NCBI GenBank assembly: GCA_030248225.1
Contig: JASANE010016261.1
Coordinates: 45,382-109,381 of the forward strand
Direction of reading: 5' to 3'
Source: Trileptium ribeirensis
Taxonomy: Eukaryota > Nematoda > Enoplea > Enoplida > Thoracostomopsidae
Length of the DNA: 64,000 bases
Below, one piece after another: positions 14,191 through 23,931 of the stretch. Positions within the stretch are counted from its first letter, which is position 1; every line of letters starts with the position of its first letter. The notes under the pieces are model-generated. The model saw nothing but the letters and a program-made list of their open reading frames with translations, was not told the origin of the DNA and made no database searches. Position numbers and translations under genes: made by a program.

Positions 14191-14380
14191 ATGGTATTAT
14201 CATTTTTAATTACTATGAATTTGGCTTTATCCGTTACTCCTTTCAACTCAATAACGCGGTTGCTAGAACAAGGACGAACGCCCACAAATTCACAATGTAT
14301 AACCGGCAAAGAGGAAGAACTTCACATAGTTCAAAGCGTAATGGACGGATATAATAAACAAGTTTTGCCACAGAAGAATG
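14191..14380 (+). CDS. Cys-loop ligand-gated ion channel, exon with signal peptide and N-terminal helix
   Basis: This 63-codon exon starts at an ATG 11 nt after a strong acceptor (GTTTTTAG, ending 14179). It ends at a consensus donor (AATG|GTAAGC, donor at 14381), leaving one base of a codon. The first ~15 residues (MVLSFLITMNLALSV) look like a signal peptide. The end, IVQSVMDGYNKQVLPQKNG across the splice, matches the conserved N-terminal helix of Cys-loop receptor subunits (the L-L-x-G-Y-D-x-R-x-R-P-type segment of GABA-, glutamate- and glycine-gated channels). These proteins form pentameric neurotransmitter-gated channels in the plasma membrane. The next exon at 15797 continues the same domain in phase. 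The acceptor so close to the ATG could be a cis- or trans-splice site. Confidence 0.7.
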
Positions 14381-15796
14381 GTAAGCAATAATAATAACTT
14401 TTAAAAAATAAACACGGAACGCTATATTTACTCAGAGATTAGAATGGGTGTAATAGACATTGGAACATCAAAGTTTCCATTTTGACTGACTGACCTCTGC
14501 TAAGGAAAATCGGAAGTATAGAATTATTTGAATAGAAAATTCTCGACAATACAAGCTGTTGTCGGGCAATAAAATTCCCTCAAAAACATTAGCTACATTA
14601 GCTATCAACTAACATCAAGAGAGCTTTTCATACTACTGCTCTGTCCGCAAAAGTGAAAGCTTTTTAAGTCATGCGTGCGTCTATAATGTTTCGATTGTTA
14701 TTTTTATGCTTTATTTTCATAAAAAAAATAAATTATAGTTATGATAATACATTATCGGCTTGATAATTATTTAAAGACAGATATCGAGGTATTATATGAT
14801 AGAATTTTTAATCACAAATATTGAACAGTCTTTAGAGTTGAAACACGTTTAGAACATAATTATGCAAGAATACTATCAGTGGCTCTTCGATGCTTGCTCC
14901 ATAGAAATGTTGAAATCGTTCTTATCTGTGTTATATTACCTTGTTAAAAATATTATCCTAACCCAACTCTTGCGAAATTATAATAGTAAGCGTTAAGGGT
15001 GAACACTTTATTAAAAGAGACGTTTAGAGTAAATTGTGTGCATGTCCCAGGTTTTTGAGTTTTCGGCTAAACATGCCCGCCGCGACAGCACAGTATGATT
15101 ATTGGCACTGCTAAATGCACAATTTTTCCAAAACTAAAAGCCACCTAAATTATAAATCAATTTGAAGTGTCAGCAGCCGTTTTACTTCTACAGTTGTTCC
15201 ATAATAACCAGCTACGTTACCATTGCAAAGCCATGTTCTAACTAACTTCGAAGTGTATTGTACGAGTGTAGGCGTGTTATCGTTAGCTCACTTTGTGAAG
15301 ATCCTTACAGATCCGAGCTATAGATCCGAAATATCACAGTTGGTAGTGAACGACACTTACAATCTGGCATTCCGGGTGAAATTCATCGCCACGAGCAATT
15401 AAGTAATCGAATTGCAAATTACTTCTGACTTAGTCCACCAATTGTTTAATCAAAATTTAGCACACCCAATTTTTAACTCTTGTCTGCATGCAGTAGTTTG
15501 ACAAAGACCAGTTACATTGTGAATTGTCGTTCAAATTAGATTCCCGCTTATTGTGCGATTGTACGCGGGTTGTTGTTTGTTCGCCTTCTGCAGAGCCTTT
15601 TTGAAAAAAAACATTGTTAAAGCCCTATCGAAGCTACATGTAGAAATTAACAGTCGGTTATAAGTCCAGGGTTTGTAAGCATTAACGTAACACAGTAATA
15701 CACTAATTTGAAACCTACACAATGTTAAAAATCTCCAACCAGAAAATACCCGCAGGATCGGGGCTCCCATCGCCTAATAACATCACAATTTTTCAG
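14381..15796 (+). other. Intron between the two channel exons
   Basis: It runs from GTAAGC at 14381 to TTTTTCAG at 15796, 1416 bp, phase 1. It is AT-rich with no other supported feature; a 79-codon frame on the opposite strand overlaps its end and has no visible support. Confidence 0.6.
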
Positions 15797-15931
15797 GCGT
15801 TACAGTTGCTGTAGAAATCACAATCAACGACATATCACGCCTCTCGGAAATTGACTCCGAATTCGAACTGGATATATTTTATTCGGAAATTTGGCGAGAC
15901 CCAAGTCTTAACTTTACTAGCTTTCCCTCAT
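15797..15931 (+). CDS. Cys-loop ligand-gated ion channel, extracellular-domain exon
   Basis: This 135-nt exon is bordered by TTTTTCAG and TCAT|GTAAGC. In the phase set by the upstream exon it encodes 45 open codons: VTVAVEITINDISRLSEI, then a short acidic stretch, then LDIFYSEIWRDPSLNF. That is the hallmark of the first beta strands of Cys-loop receptors (V-x-V-x-V/I...I-S-x-I-x-E..., then L-D-x-x-x-x-x-x-W-x-D-P-x-L). An NFT sequon follows. The exon ends in phase 1 just before where the family's next conserved Cys and ligand-binding loops should come. I could not find that next exon in the window; the gypsy element starting at 18.3 kb may sit in the following intron, or the gene may be truncated. 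The ligand cannot be told from this region. Confidence 0.75.
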
Positions 15932-16238
15932 GTAAGCATTTTAACATATATGTTGTTGTTAACAGTACTTATGACTAAAAATATTGAAAATAGTTGAGCA
16001 TATTGTCACGTTCAAATTGACGGTTAGTGCCTTTACTATTGTTGATTTGATTTTTTCGGGATAAATATTGATTTTACTAAATTTGCAGAAGTTTATACGG
16101 ATCTTTCCTAGATTCCACCGCAGCCCGAAATTGTTCGACACTGGGAAAGCCCCGTTTGTATGGATGAATATTTTATTTACTACAATGAATTTTTAAGGAA
16201 AGTTGCAAACCAGTTTTTAAGGTAAAAATAAATATACC
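15932..16238. other. Putative intron sequence after the second channel exon
   Basis: A good acceptor-like site (TTTACTAAATTTGCAG ending 16088) and a donor-like AAGGTAAA near 16220 bracket 130 bp. In the phase required by the upstream exon it opens with a stop, so I did not accept it as the next exon. Confidence 0.35.
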
Positions 16239-16375
16239 GCCTGGGGCGTAGTACACCACTCGGATGTGAGGGAGCGCTTCCGGAAATTTGGGGAGGCGGC
16301 CTTGCGGCGGTCTCTTTTTCTCTAAAAGTGAGGGCAGCCTCGCCACCTCCCGAGCGCTGCTCCCTTTATACCGAT
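16239..16375 (+). repeat. Dispersed repeat related to 59361-59500 and its palindromic mate
   Basis: The segment with GTAGTACACCACTC, a GGGGAGGCGGCC-like block, GTCTCTTTTTCTC and AAAGTGAGGGCA matches in order the segment at 59361-59500 (GCAGTACGCCACTC, GGCCTCTTTTTCTCGC, AAAGTGAGCGAA) and its inverted copy near 61640-61775. It is GC-richer than its surroundings. Confidence 0.55.
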
Positions 16376-18291
16376 TAAGTTAGAATATTAGCAAATAGAA
16401 ATGCGCTTTACCATCAAGGACGCTCCCAAAGGTGGGATGGGGAACGAATCCCCTACCACGAAATTTTTGTCAATTATTTATCAGTAGTACCCACTTAGCA
16501 AAATATGTGCCACTCCCATTTCTTCAACTATCCTCCATAACCACCAGCGATATCGAGGCAAATTAGGCAAGTGCTAGAGAAAATAAGCAAAAATTGGAAA
16601 AATTGGCAAAATCCGAAATAAAATTGGCAAAAATTCAATGCAATTTCGAATACCAAAAATTTTATCAACCCCGATAACAAACCCCCCAAATAAGGTCGTC
16701 ACTTCCCCCTCCGTCAAATGGCTGCTTTCCTCTTGGAAAGCCGAGAGTCTCCCTTTTCTTTCCTCCGCGCCAAAAATCTTTAATCATGCTGCCCACCAGC
16801 AAATCCTGAGCGCGTCGCTGTTCTCGATGCAATGCACTTATAAAACTGCAATTTATTGAGCGCTTGTGAGGCAATTAGCTTCATTGGCATACAAGTCAAA
16901 GATATGCTACAAATACATAGATATAATGTGGCAAAAAATCTGACGGTTACAGCTGTTATAAAAGATGCATGTGTAGCTTATTATACTTAGTTGAAATCGC
17001 TGCTGTATGATATATTTCAAACGAAAACTAGTTTTGCTGAAGGGGCGAGCGATAATACCTAGCTACAGAGTTTAATACTAACTCAGATTATCATTTTCAT
17101 ATTAATGCGTCTATCTAAATGCTTTTTATTAAACCGTCCACTAAATTTTACACACTTCTGTATCGAAAACAATACACATAAGCGGAATGTTGTAATACGG
17201 TAAACAAGACAATCAGTTACACAGTTTCACTATTTAATCCTGAAACACCATTTTGTTTTATTTGAATCGCTATTCGCTCTTTATTTACAAGCGCATTCAA
17301 TTATAAGTAATCATGATAGTCGTCGGATGATATTTTTCTTGTCATTGCGAGTTTGAAGTTGGAGCTTACATATTGTGTATTTCTACGATATCAATTTATT
17401 AGATGTAGACTCTATGTGGCTTCAATTTAATCAACTACACTTATTCACTAACTAGGCAAACCTGACTGTGCTCTAAAGAAAAATTTTAGTTAATTATATA
17501 ATTAAAGGCATCGCATATAGTACACCGATGTGCGCAAACAGTATTAAATATTAAATTTTCCTATAAATTTTTTGCGGTATTTCCTCAAATTGATACCCCT
17601 ATAATGCTCGGTACATGGTGGCCAGCTCACTCATACCCTACGATTTTGGAACAATAAACAAGTGTATTGCGTCTCTATTTTTTCGAATTTACGGATTATT
17701 GCTAAGAAGTTGTGGCCGTTTTGTTCAGGTTTCATTTGTTAAATGTCGGACTGGTAGCATAAAACGCTACTGACAGAATTAAAGGAGAGCCAGATTTATA
17801 GAATCAAAAATTTAAACGGATTGTGTTAAAATTTGGTTTTAAAATTATTTTTTTAATTTAAATTTTTTAATTTGGTCAAAATATTAACTTCAGTTTTAAC
17901 AAGACAGAATAACTAGTAGAATTTAACAATGACGTTTGTACTGCTGGTGGTTTCAAGTCTCAGGCGAAATAGGGGTGACTGCAACTTGCCTTTTCGGCTT
18001 CTGTTAACGTAGATATTTTTGACTACTGCGGACTTCTAATGTCCATACCTTTGTATGTCTCGCTTTAAGACTCCAAATGATGCTGCGGCAAAAGCTCCTC
18101 CTTGACCTTATAGAGTGCAAAGAAAAATATATATAATGGTAGGTTACACTAAGACAACAGCTGCTTAAAACTACTTCGGCTGTACGAAAAACGATTACTT
18201 ATAACAACATTACCCCTATATCATAGGTGTCGAGGAAGGGGGGTATAAGAAGATTACCCCAATGGATCGAACCTCCTCAAGCCATAGTTAT
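16376..18291. other. Non-coding flank of the gypsy element
   Basis: No supported gene. AAAATTGGCAAAA-type low-complexity sequence lies at 16560-16640. Confidence 0.4.
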
Positions 18292-18426
18292 GTAGTGTGA
18301 ACCTGTGTTAATGTCTTAGATGTTGCAGCTCGATTTCGAGAACTTCTGTTTGTTGTGACTATGTATTGCGGTGGCGTCGCTGTTTGCTAAGAAATCTGCG
18401 AACAACTCTTAAAGTTTATATTTTTT
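18292..18426 (-). repeat. Inverted copy of the LTR start, abutting the truncated 3' LTR
   Basis: From ATGTAGTGTGAACC to TTGTTCGCAG and on to the AAAGTTTATA junction this is the reverse complement of 18430-18570. Together they make a ~280-bp palindrome with a loop of about ten bases (TTTTTTAACA). No counterpart of this arm exists at the other end of the element, and no target duplication can be seen across the insertion. Confidence 0.85.
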
Positions 18427-18429
18427 AAC

Positions 18430-18568
18430 ATTAAAAATTATAAACTTTAAAAGTTGTTCGCAGATTTCTTAGCAAACAGCGACGCCACCGCAATACATAG
18501 TCACAACAAACAGAAGTTCTCGAAATCGAGCTGCAACATCTAAGACATTAACACAGGTTCACACTACA
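18430..18568 (-). repeat. Truncated 3' LTR (start of U3 only)
   Basis: On the minus strand this begins TGTAGTGTGAACC immediately after a polypurine tract and matches the start of the 5' LTR at 29707 (TGTGAACCTGTGTT, then CTTCTGTTTGTTGTGACTAT and TTGCTAAGAAATCTGCGAAC). The 5' LTR carries extra short insertions. Homology ends near the TTTTTAATGTTAAAAA segment; the remainder of U3, R and U5 is missing here and is replaced by the inverted arm at 18292-18426. Confidence 0.8.
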
Positions 18569-18570
18569 TT

Positions 18571-18581
18571 CGTCCCTCCAG
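18571..18581 (-). promoter_or_regulatory. Polypurine tract
   Basis: On the minus strand GGAGGGACGAA lies directly before the LTR start TGTAGTG. Such a tract primes plus-strand synthesis in LTR elements. It lies just past the stop of the accessory ORF. Confidence 0.65.
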
Positions 18582-18584
18582 TGA

Positions 18585-19886
18585 TTAGTGACGCTCCCGT
18601 GCACTCCACTTTGCTACATAGGCACTACCATATTTCTTCTCAAAATATTTCGCAGCTTGACGTTCACGCGCAGATTTCCCGGTTCGTTTACGCTTACGAC
18701 GGCTAGTGCAGATAGAAGGCTTAGCATTCGATGTCGAAACGTTACAATTTTCTGCATCGTGGTGATATTGCAGTGAACGAACTTCGGTCGTAGGTTGCTG
18801 GCGTCCAGTCATTTGCGGTACTGGAATTTCGTTCCCATCACAGTGATTAACATCAGCGTTTATATTCGGTTGGTAAGATCGACTACTAGAAGCGCACGGC
18901 ACGTGTGCAGCGTTACAGGTGCGGCCAGCAATAGAATCCGTGCCATTTTTCGCTATTTTCCGCGCGTTCGCGAACAATGGTAACCGCAGATCGACAGTTT
19001 TCTTTTGCCGCCGTGGATCCAGATATTGATGACTCATCTGTTTAACCACCGGAATAGAACGCGGAATTTTAGCACGTTCTTTGTCTGTAAATTTCGAATT
19101 TTTTCGGCCGTCCTGCTTAATAGTTGTGGCTATTCGCGAAGGAACTTGAAAGGTCTGCACCATTTGTTGTTCATAACGGCCATAATGATCGGGCGATCGA
19201 CAATACGATTGAAATCGGCGTATGTCTGGCACTCGGTAGTTAGTTTTTGGATCATACTCAGCATTTTGTTTATCATATCCACCGAGTACTGGCGGTAGTA
19301 TTTGAACGTCACTCCACTCGTTTTGAAATTCAGGTTGCCAAGTACGAACAATATTTTTCGGTTTCTGAACAACACGTTCAATTGAATCGCATACCAGTAT
19401 TTTTTGATTTCCCTTCGGTCTTCTGACAACCTGCTTCAATTTCCGCTCAGTTTTCCCGATGTCAATGTCATTTGGTTTTGCTGAGTTGTTAGCGGTTTTT
19501 CTGGCCCGTTTAGTTGTAGAATCGGAATCGTTAATTATATGCTTTATAGCGTCCGCCGATTTACCAACAGTTTTCCCAGTGACCGTGCCTGGTTCGCGGA
19601 TATTTTTCTTCTCCTTTACCGTGACCTCACAGTGAATAACCGATTTTATTGGCAATGTTATTGTAGCTGATTTTGCAGCGGCGGGTGTGACGACATCGCC
19701 TACGCAGTTATACATAAAACAAAGACTGTGAGAACGAATACAACCGATCCCAATGCACGAGGGATCCATGCAGTTCCAGATAGAACAATAATCTTCCGGA
19801 CCAAGCAAATTTTTTGGACATCCATTTATTAACTCATCTTCGTCGAATAGTTCTATTAATGGGTAGTCGTCAACGTTACAGTTCAT
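18585..19886 (-). CDS. Accessory ORF of the gypsy element, 433 aa, Cys-rich N-terminus and basic C-terminus
   Basis: This is an intact ORF with its own ATG, starting about 200 bp after the integrase stop and ending at the polypurine tract. Residues ~22-62 hold a cysteine-rich segment (at least seven Cys, with CSIWNCMDPSCIGIGC) that could bind zinc. The middle is rich in Lys, Arg, Thr and Asn. The C-terminus has a nuclear-localisation-like cluster (RRKRKRTGKSARER) followed by AAKYFEKKYG. There is no signal peptide or transmembrane segment, so it is not an envelope protein. I recognise no family. By position it resembles the third ORF of env-bearing elements; by composition a nucleic-acid-binding regulator is plausible (inference). 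Its lack of any stop contrasts with the broken frames upstream. Confidence 0.8.
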   Translation of the reverse strand: MNCNVDDYPLIELFDEDELINGCPKNLLGPEDYCSIWNCMDPSCIGIGCIRSHSLCFMYNCVGDVVTPAAAKSATITLPIKSVIHCEVTVKEKKNIREPGTVTGKTVGKSADAIKHIINDSDSTTKRARKTANNSAKPNDIDIGKTERKLKQVVRRPKGNQKILVCDSIERVVQKPKNIVRTWQPEFQNEWSDVQILPPVLGGYDKQNAEYDPKTNYRVPDIRRFQSYCRSPDHYGRYEQQMVQTFQVPSRIATTIKQDGRKNSKFTDKERAKIPRSIPVVKQMSHQYLDPRRQKKTVDLRLPLFANARKIAKNGTDSIAGRTCNAAHVPCASSSRSYQPNINADVNHCDGNEIPVPQMTGRQQPTTEVRSLQYHHDAENCNVSTSNAKPSICTSRRKRKRTGKSARERQAAKYFEKKYGSAYVAKWSARERH

Positions 19887-20090
19887 GATTAAACAAGCTA
19901 AGATAATGCTAATATGACATACTGAAATTATTATCCAACTAGTTTGACCTATACTGCAAATATTAAGAACACTATTATTTACGTAATTCTAAAATTAAAA
20001 ATAATTAATGTGAGGCAACAAAATAATATATATGTGGCATATGCAATTATTTATATGACAATGTAATGAAATAAAATCGGGCTTAGCATA

Positions 20091-22775
20091 TTATTTTCGA
20101 GTTCTCAAATTGTATGAGTGTGTTTGCGGTGTTCGTGCCGTTTGTTCCTCGTTAGTCTCAGCACCTTCCAGATCCGGATTAATTGCTTTCGCTTCCCCAG
20201 GATCACACATATCAATTTCGCCCTCCTGCTGATCTTGTTGTTCCTCGACTTCCGATAGTTGAGAATAGAGCGTTTGTTCCTGATCAGTCATGTCATTTGA
20301 CGATGGTTCAATTGACGGGTAATCAGTCGGACCGCGCTTTAATCTCCTTACATTAACTCTTTTCCGGACACTACGGGTTGTCTTACGTACTGGTTCTATT
20401 TCCGCGCCGGTTCCATCTTCGGTGATTTGAACAATTCTGTATGGCCCTCGCCACTTTCTGGCCAGCTTCTTTGACTTTCCTGCTATTACAGGCACATGCA
20501 AATATACCCTATCTCCCTCGGCAAACGGTAGGTTACGTGCTTTCCTATCGTGTTGACACTTTTGTCCGCCTTGTGATTTCCTTGCTACGTCAGTGGCCGA
20601 TTTCCATGCTTCAACCATCTTTGCGCTTAACTCGAATACATAATCGTTTACGTTTTTGTACATAGGATTTGGAATCGCTACCAGGTCCAGCGGCAACACA
20701 GGGTCGCGTCCAAAATTTAGAAAAAACGGGGATTCTCTCGTAGTTACATGCACGCTGCTGCGATAGGCAAAGCACATATACGGCAGAATCTCATCCCAGT
20801 TATCCTGATTATTATTGACATATAAACTGACCATAGACTGCAGCGTTCTATTAAAGCGCTCCACCATTCCATCGCAAGCCGGATGGTAAGCGGTTGTGTT
20901 CAATTTTTTTACACCGAGGAACTTACAAACATCCTGAATAACTTGCGAAATCAAGTTAGGACCCTGGTCGCTCAGCAAGCAGTGTGGTACACCAAATCTG
21001 CAAATCACTTCTTCCACTAAGATCTTCGCAATTGTAATAGACTTTGTATCTTCCAACGCAAAACACTCAACCCATTTGGTAAAATGATCCATAAAAACGA
21101 TGATATATTTGTTATTCCGTTTGGTTTTCGGTAACGGTCCCATAATATCACAAGCCAACATATACCATGGAGCAACAGGTTTGATGGGTTGTAACGGTGG
21201 AACGGTCCACCTAAAAGGCGGTTTCCGCGTTGCGCAAGCACTGCAGCTGGCGCACCACTTTTTGACATCCGCATACACCGTTGGCCAATAATAGCGCGTT
21301 GCCACCTTGCCAAATGTTTTCTTGACACCCAGATGTCCTCCAAATAAATGGTCATGGCATGCATTCAGTACTTGTTCGCGATAAACAGCGGGCACATACA
21401 ACTGCAAATGACCTCTTACTGGACTTTTATGATACAATAACCCCTGCTGTAGAAACCAGCTTTCGAGTTGTTCATTTTGTAAGCGTTCCACCACACTGTT
21501 TGCGAAAGCATCTTCCTCCTGCAGTCGACGTATTTCGTTTTCAGGTTCTTCACCACTTGTTGTGACATTAACTTGTGCCACAAGTGCGTCTTCTGATTCA
21601 TGTCGCGAATGTAGTATATCCGTACACACTCTACATTTTTCCACCAAATGCCGTTCGGACTCTGAGCATAGCTCTTCTGGGTATCGGGATAAGGCATCCG
21701 CGTTACGATTTTCTTTGCCCGAACGGTGTACAATTTTTACATCATAGGACTGTAACAGCAAACTCCATCGGCATAATCGTCCATGTGGGTCTCGAACGGT
21801 CAATAGCCACCTTAAAGGTTGGTGATCAGTGACGACGCAGAACTTTTGTCCGTATAGATACGGTCGAAAATGACGTATTGCCCACACAACGGCCAGAACT
21901 TCACGCTCTACTACCGAATAATTTCGCTCCGCTTTGGTAAGTGTGCGACTAGCAAATGCGACAGGTTTTTCTCTGCCATCTGGCTGCCTTTGACTAAGTA
22001 CTGCACCAACTGATTTGTCACTAGCGTCGGTTTGCAATTCGAACGGCTTGCTGAAATCGGGAAATGTTAGCACTGGCGCTGTCGACAGTCGATTTTTTAA
22101 CACGTCGAAGGCATTCTGACAACATGTTGACCATTCAAATTTTTTTCGCTTCTTGTATAGCTCATGTAACGGACCTGCGATTTTCGCAAAATTCCATATG
22201 AAATGTCGATAGTAGGACGCAAGGCCCATAAAACTCTGCAGTTCTTTTGCGTTTCGAGGTGTGGGCCACTTAACGACCTTATCCACTTTCGCGCATTCTG
22301 GAAAGTAACCATCGCTCGACAAAACATGTCCCAAGTACGGCACGGTATGTTGCCCAAAATGACATTTCTTCAGTTTCAACTTTAAGTTGGCCAGGCGTAA
22401 CCGTTGAAACACTTGTTCCAACCGTTGTAATAATTCTTGTGGGGTTGACGACATCACCAATATGTCATCAAGGTACACAAGGCATATTTTCCAATCTAGT
22501 CCTGCTAGCACGGATTCCATTAGTCTTTGAAATGTTGCTGGAGCATTCGTAGGACCGAAAGGTAATTTCCTAAACTGGTACAGCCCATCGTACGTTACGA
22601 AAGCTGTTTTGTGCTTACTATGTTCATCCATTTGGATTTGATGGTAACCACTTTGCATATCCAACGAGCAGAAGTACTTTGCATTTCCAAGTGTTCCCAT
22701 TACGTCGTCTATGCGCTTCATGGGGTAACTATCGCGCCTGGTAACGCTGTTAAGCTTCCTTCCGATAATCCACAC
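20091..22775 (-). CDS. Reverse transcriptase (most), RNase H and integrase
   Basis: An 894-codon frame. RT: LPFG at residues 71-74 and the catalytic YLDD at 101-104. RNase H: LQTDASD with D250, E290 and D317 (VVTDHQPL). Integrase: zinc domain with H476/H481 and C508-x2-C511, catalytic core D543, D603 and E639 with the usual spacing, then a chromodomain-less C-terminus with a GPY/F-like motif (RKWRGPYRI) and an acidic tail. These enzymes copy the RNA into DNA and insert it into the genome. The first ~15 codons overlap the preceding RT fragment in another frame: RT is split by a frameshift near 22765. There is no real ATG at the beginning; translation would come from the upstream frame. All catalytic residues of this part are intact. 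Confidence 0.93.
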   Translation of the reverse strand: MWIIGRKLNSVTRRDSYPMKRIDDVMGTLGNAKYFCSLDMQSGYHQIQMDEHSKHKTAFVTYDGLYQFRKLPFGPTNAPATFQRLMESVLAGLDWKICLVYLDDILVMSSTPQELLQRLEQVFQRLRLANLKLKLKKCHFGQHTVPYLGHVLSSDGYFPECAKVDKVVKWPTPRNAKELQSFMGLASYYRHFIWNFAKIAGPLHELYKKRKKFEWSTCCQNAFDVLKNRLSTAPVLTFPDFSKPFELQTDASDKSVGAVLSQRQPDGREKPVAFASRTLTKAERNYSVVEREVLAVVWAIRHFRPYLYGQKFCVVTDHQPLRWLLTVRDPHGRLCRWSLLLQSYDVKIVHRSGKENRNADALSRYPEELCSESERHLVEKCRVCTDILHSRHESEDALVAQVNVTTSGEEPENEIRRLQEEDAFANSVVERLQNEQLESWFLQQGLLYHKSPVRGHLQLYVPAVYREQVLNACHDHLFGGHLGVKKTFGKVATRYYWPTVYADVKKWCASCSACATRKPPFRWTVPPLQPIKPVAPWYMLACDIMGPLPKTKRNNKYIIVFMDHFTKWVECFALEDTKSITIAKILVEEVICRFGVPHCLLSDQGPNLISQVIQDVCKFLGVKKLNTTAYHPACDGMVERFNRTLQSMVSLYVNNNQDNWDEILPYMCFAYRSSVHVTTRESPFFLNFGRDPVLPLDLVAIPNPMYKNVNDYVFELSAKMVEAWKSATDVARKSQGGQKCQHDRKARNLPFAEGDRVYLHVPVIAGKSKKLARKWRGPYRIVQITEDGTGAEIEPVRKTTRSVRKRVNVRRLKRGPTDYPSIEPSSNDMTDQEQTLYSQLSEVEEQQDQQEGEIDMCDPGEAKAINPDLEGAETNEEQTARTPQTHSYNLRTRK

Positions 22776-23097
22776 AAAAGCGCCAGGAGCCGTCTTTCCT
22801 CTTTACCAATACTATTGGTGATGCCCATTCGCTTATAGATGGTTCGATGATTCCAAATTTCTGCCAACAATTTCTCGTAACAACATCGCGAAGGCCAAAT
22901 GCTGTCCTGTATGGTTTCTGTCGAATCGGTACTGCCGAACCAGTGTTTATAACATGTTTCACACCTTTCGCATTACCTAAATCATGATCACCTTCCGAGA
23001 AAACGTCACTGTAGCGATAGAGCAAGCGTTGTAACTTTTCACGATCTAGGGTTTCAAGCGCGCAATTTGATAAATCCAAATCTGCGAATTTTGACAT
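22750..23097 (-). CDS. N-terminal RT segment, frameshifted from the rest
   Basis: 115 codons beginning at an ATG. It contains the linker typical of gypsy Pol (LYRYSDVFSEGDHDLG, then the PIRQKPYR motif) and RT motifs up to VLVKRKDGSWRFCVDYRK, where the frame breaks. Just after YRK there is a short direct repeat of GAAG, which looks like a 4-bp tandem duplication giving a net +1 shift; the downstream frame then resumes RT homology at once. Upstream in the same frame stops lie at 23124 (TAG) and 23220 (TGA), separating it from protease. Confidence 0.85.
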   Translation of the reverse strand: MSKFADLDLSNCALETLDREKLQRLLYRYSDVFSEGDHDLGNAKGVKHVINTGSAVPIRQKPYRTAFGLRDVVTRNCWQKFGIIEPSISEWASPIVLVKRKDGSWRFCVDYRKEA

Positions 23098-23217
23098 CTC
23101 CGCTTCTTTTTCTTTTAGTGGCTATTGAGGTTTAAGCTCCGAGACTATAGAATCTCGTTGACGATCAGCACATTGAATTTGATCGTTGTCCAGTGGCGTT
23201 TCAATCGCAATTCGCTT

Positions 23218-23886
23218 TCATTTGTGTAAGGTCACAGGACACAGGCCAGGATTCAATACTCGGACTGGTAATAGTCTATCATTCGCTACGTTCACTAATG
23301 TCGGCGCAACCACGATATCGGCGGTAGCCGTCTGATTTGGCTCGATCATTCGTGGCTTTTCATGGCCGTATGCTGATTCTGCCAAAACGATTGCTTCCGT
23401 CAGCAGAGGTATGGTTACTGCTTCAATCAATGCGACATTACACTGTCTGAATTCGGCATCCATCCCCATTTCTACAATGTGGCCATTAAACTGTAGTTGT
23501 TGACTATTGTAATCGATAGTGAATGGACTAAGATTTTTGATAAAATCACGCCCCAGTATTGCTTCATACGGGAGATTGTCGGTAACGGCCATAGGTCCTT
23601 GGAACGCTTGAGATCCTAACGTTACCTTCAAGGACACGTATCCCACTATTGGTATAGCGTGTCCGCTTGCCGATTTTACTGGACCACTGACATGAACGTC
23701 AGGCACAGTGGCACATCGTAGGTCTCGTGCAACGGATGAAGACACGAGGGATATTTGAGCTCCGGTGTCGATAAGCGCTTCCGTTGGTCTTCCACCTAGT
23801 TCTACACGAATGGTGCCGCGACCAGATTGATTACTTACACTTGCAAGGTTATAAGGTGTAAATTCAGATATGCTGACTGGGGGCAC
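23218..23886 (-). CDS. Retroviral-type aspartic protease
   Basis: A 222-codon frame with the active-site motif ALIDTGAQISLV near residues 36-47 and the family's second motif ILGRDFIKNL near residue 110. The protease cleaves the polyprotein during particle maturation. It is in the same frame as the envelope-like block before it (separated by TAA at 23934-23932) and as the first RT segment after it (TGA at 23220). There is no convincing ATG at the start; expression is probably as part of a polyprotein. The C-terminal ~90 residues extend beyond the protease fold and are probably a linker to RT. Confidence 0.88.
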   Translation of the reverse strand: MPPVSISEFTPYNLASVSNQSGRGTIRVELGGRPTEALIDTGAQISLVSSSVARDLRCATVPDVHVSGPVKSASGHAIPIVGYVSLKVTLGSQAFQGPMAVTDNLPYEAILGRDFIKNLSPFTIDYNSQQLQFNGHIVEMGMDAEFRQCNVALIEAVTIPLLTEAIVLAESAYGHEKPRMIEPNQTATADIVVAPTLVNVANDRLLPVRVLNPGLCPVTLHK

Positions 23887-23931
23887 TACAAGACGGTCAC
23901 ACCGTTTATCGCCAGCTGTGGTAATCGTGGG

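Noticed and set aside
16085..16220. Possible third channel exon after a strong acceptor
   Set aside because: In the phase required by the preceding exon it begins with a stop, and no frame shows Cys-loop receptor sequence.
21017..21364. Antisense and alternate-frame ORFs within pol and envelope
   Set aside because: They are shadows of the long retroelement frames.
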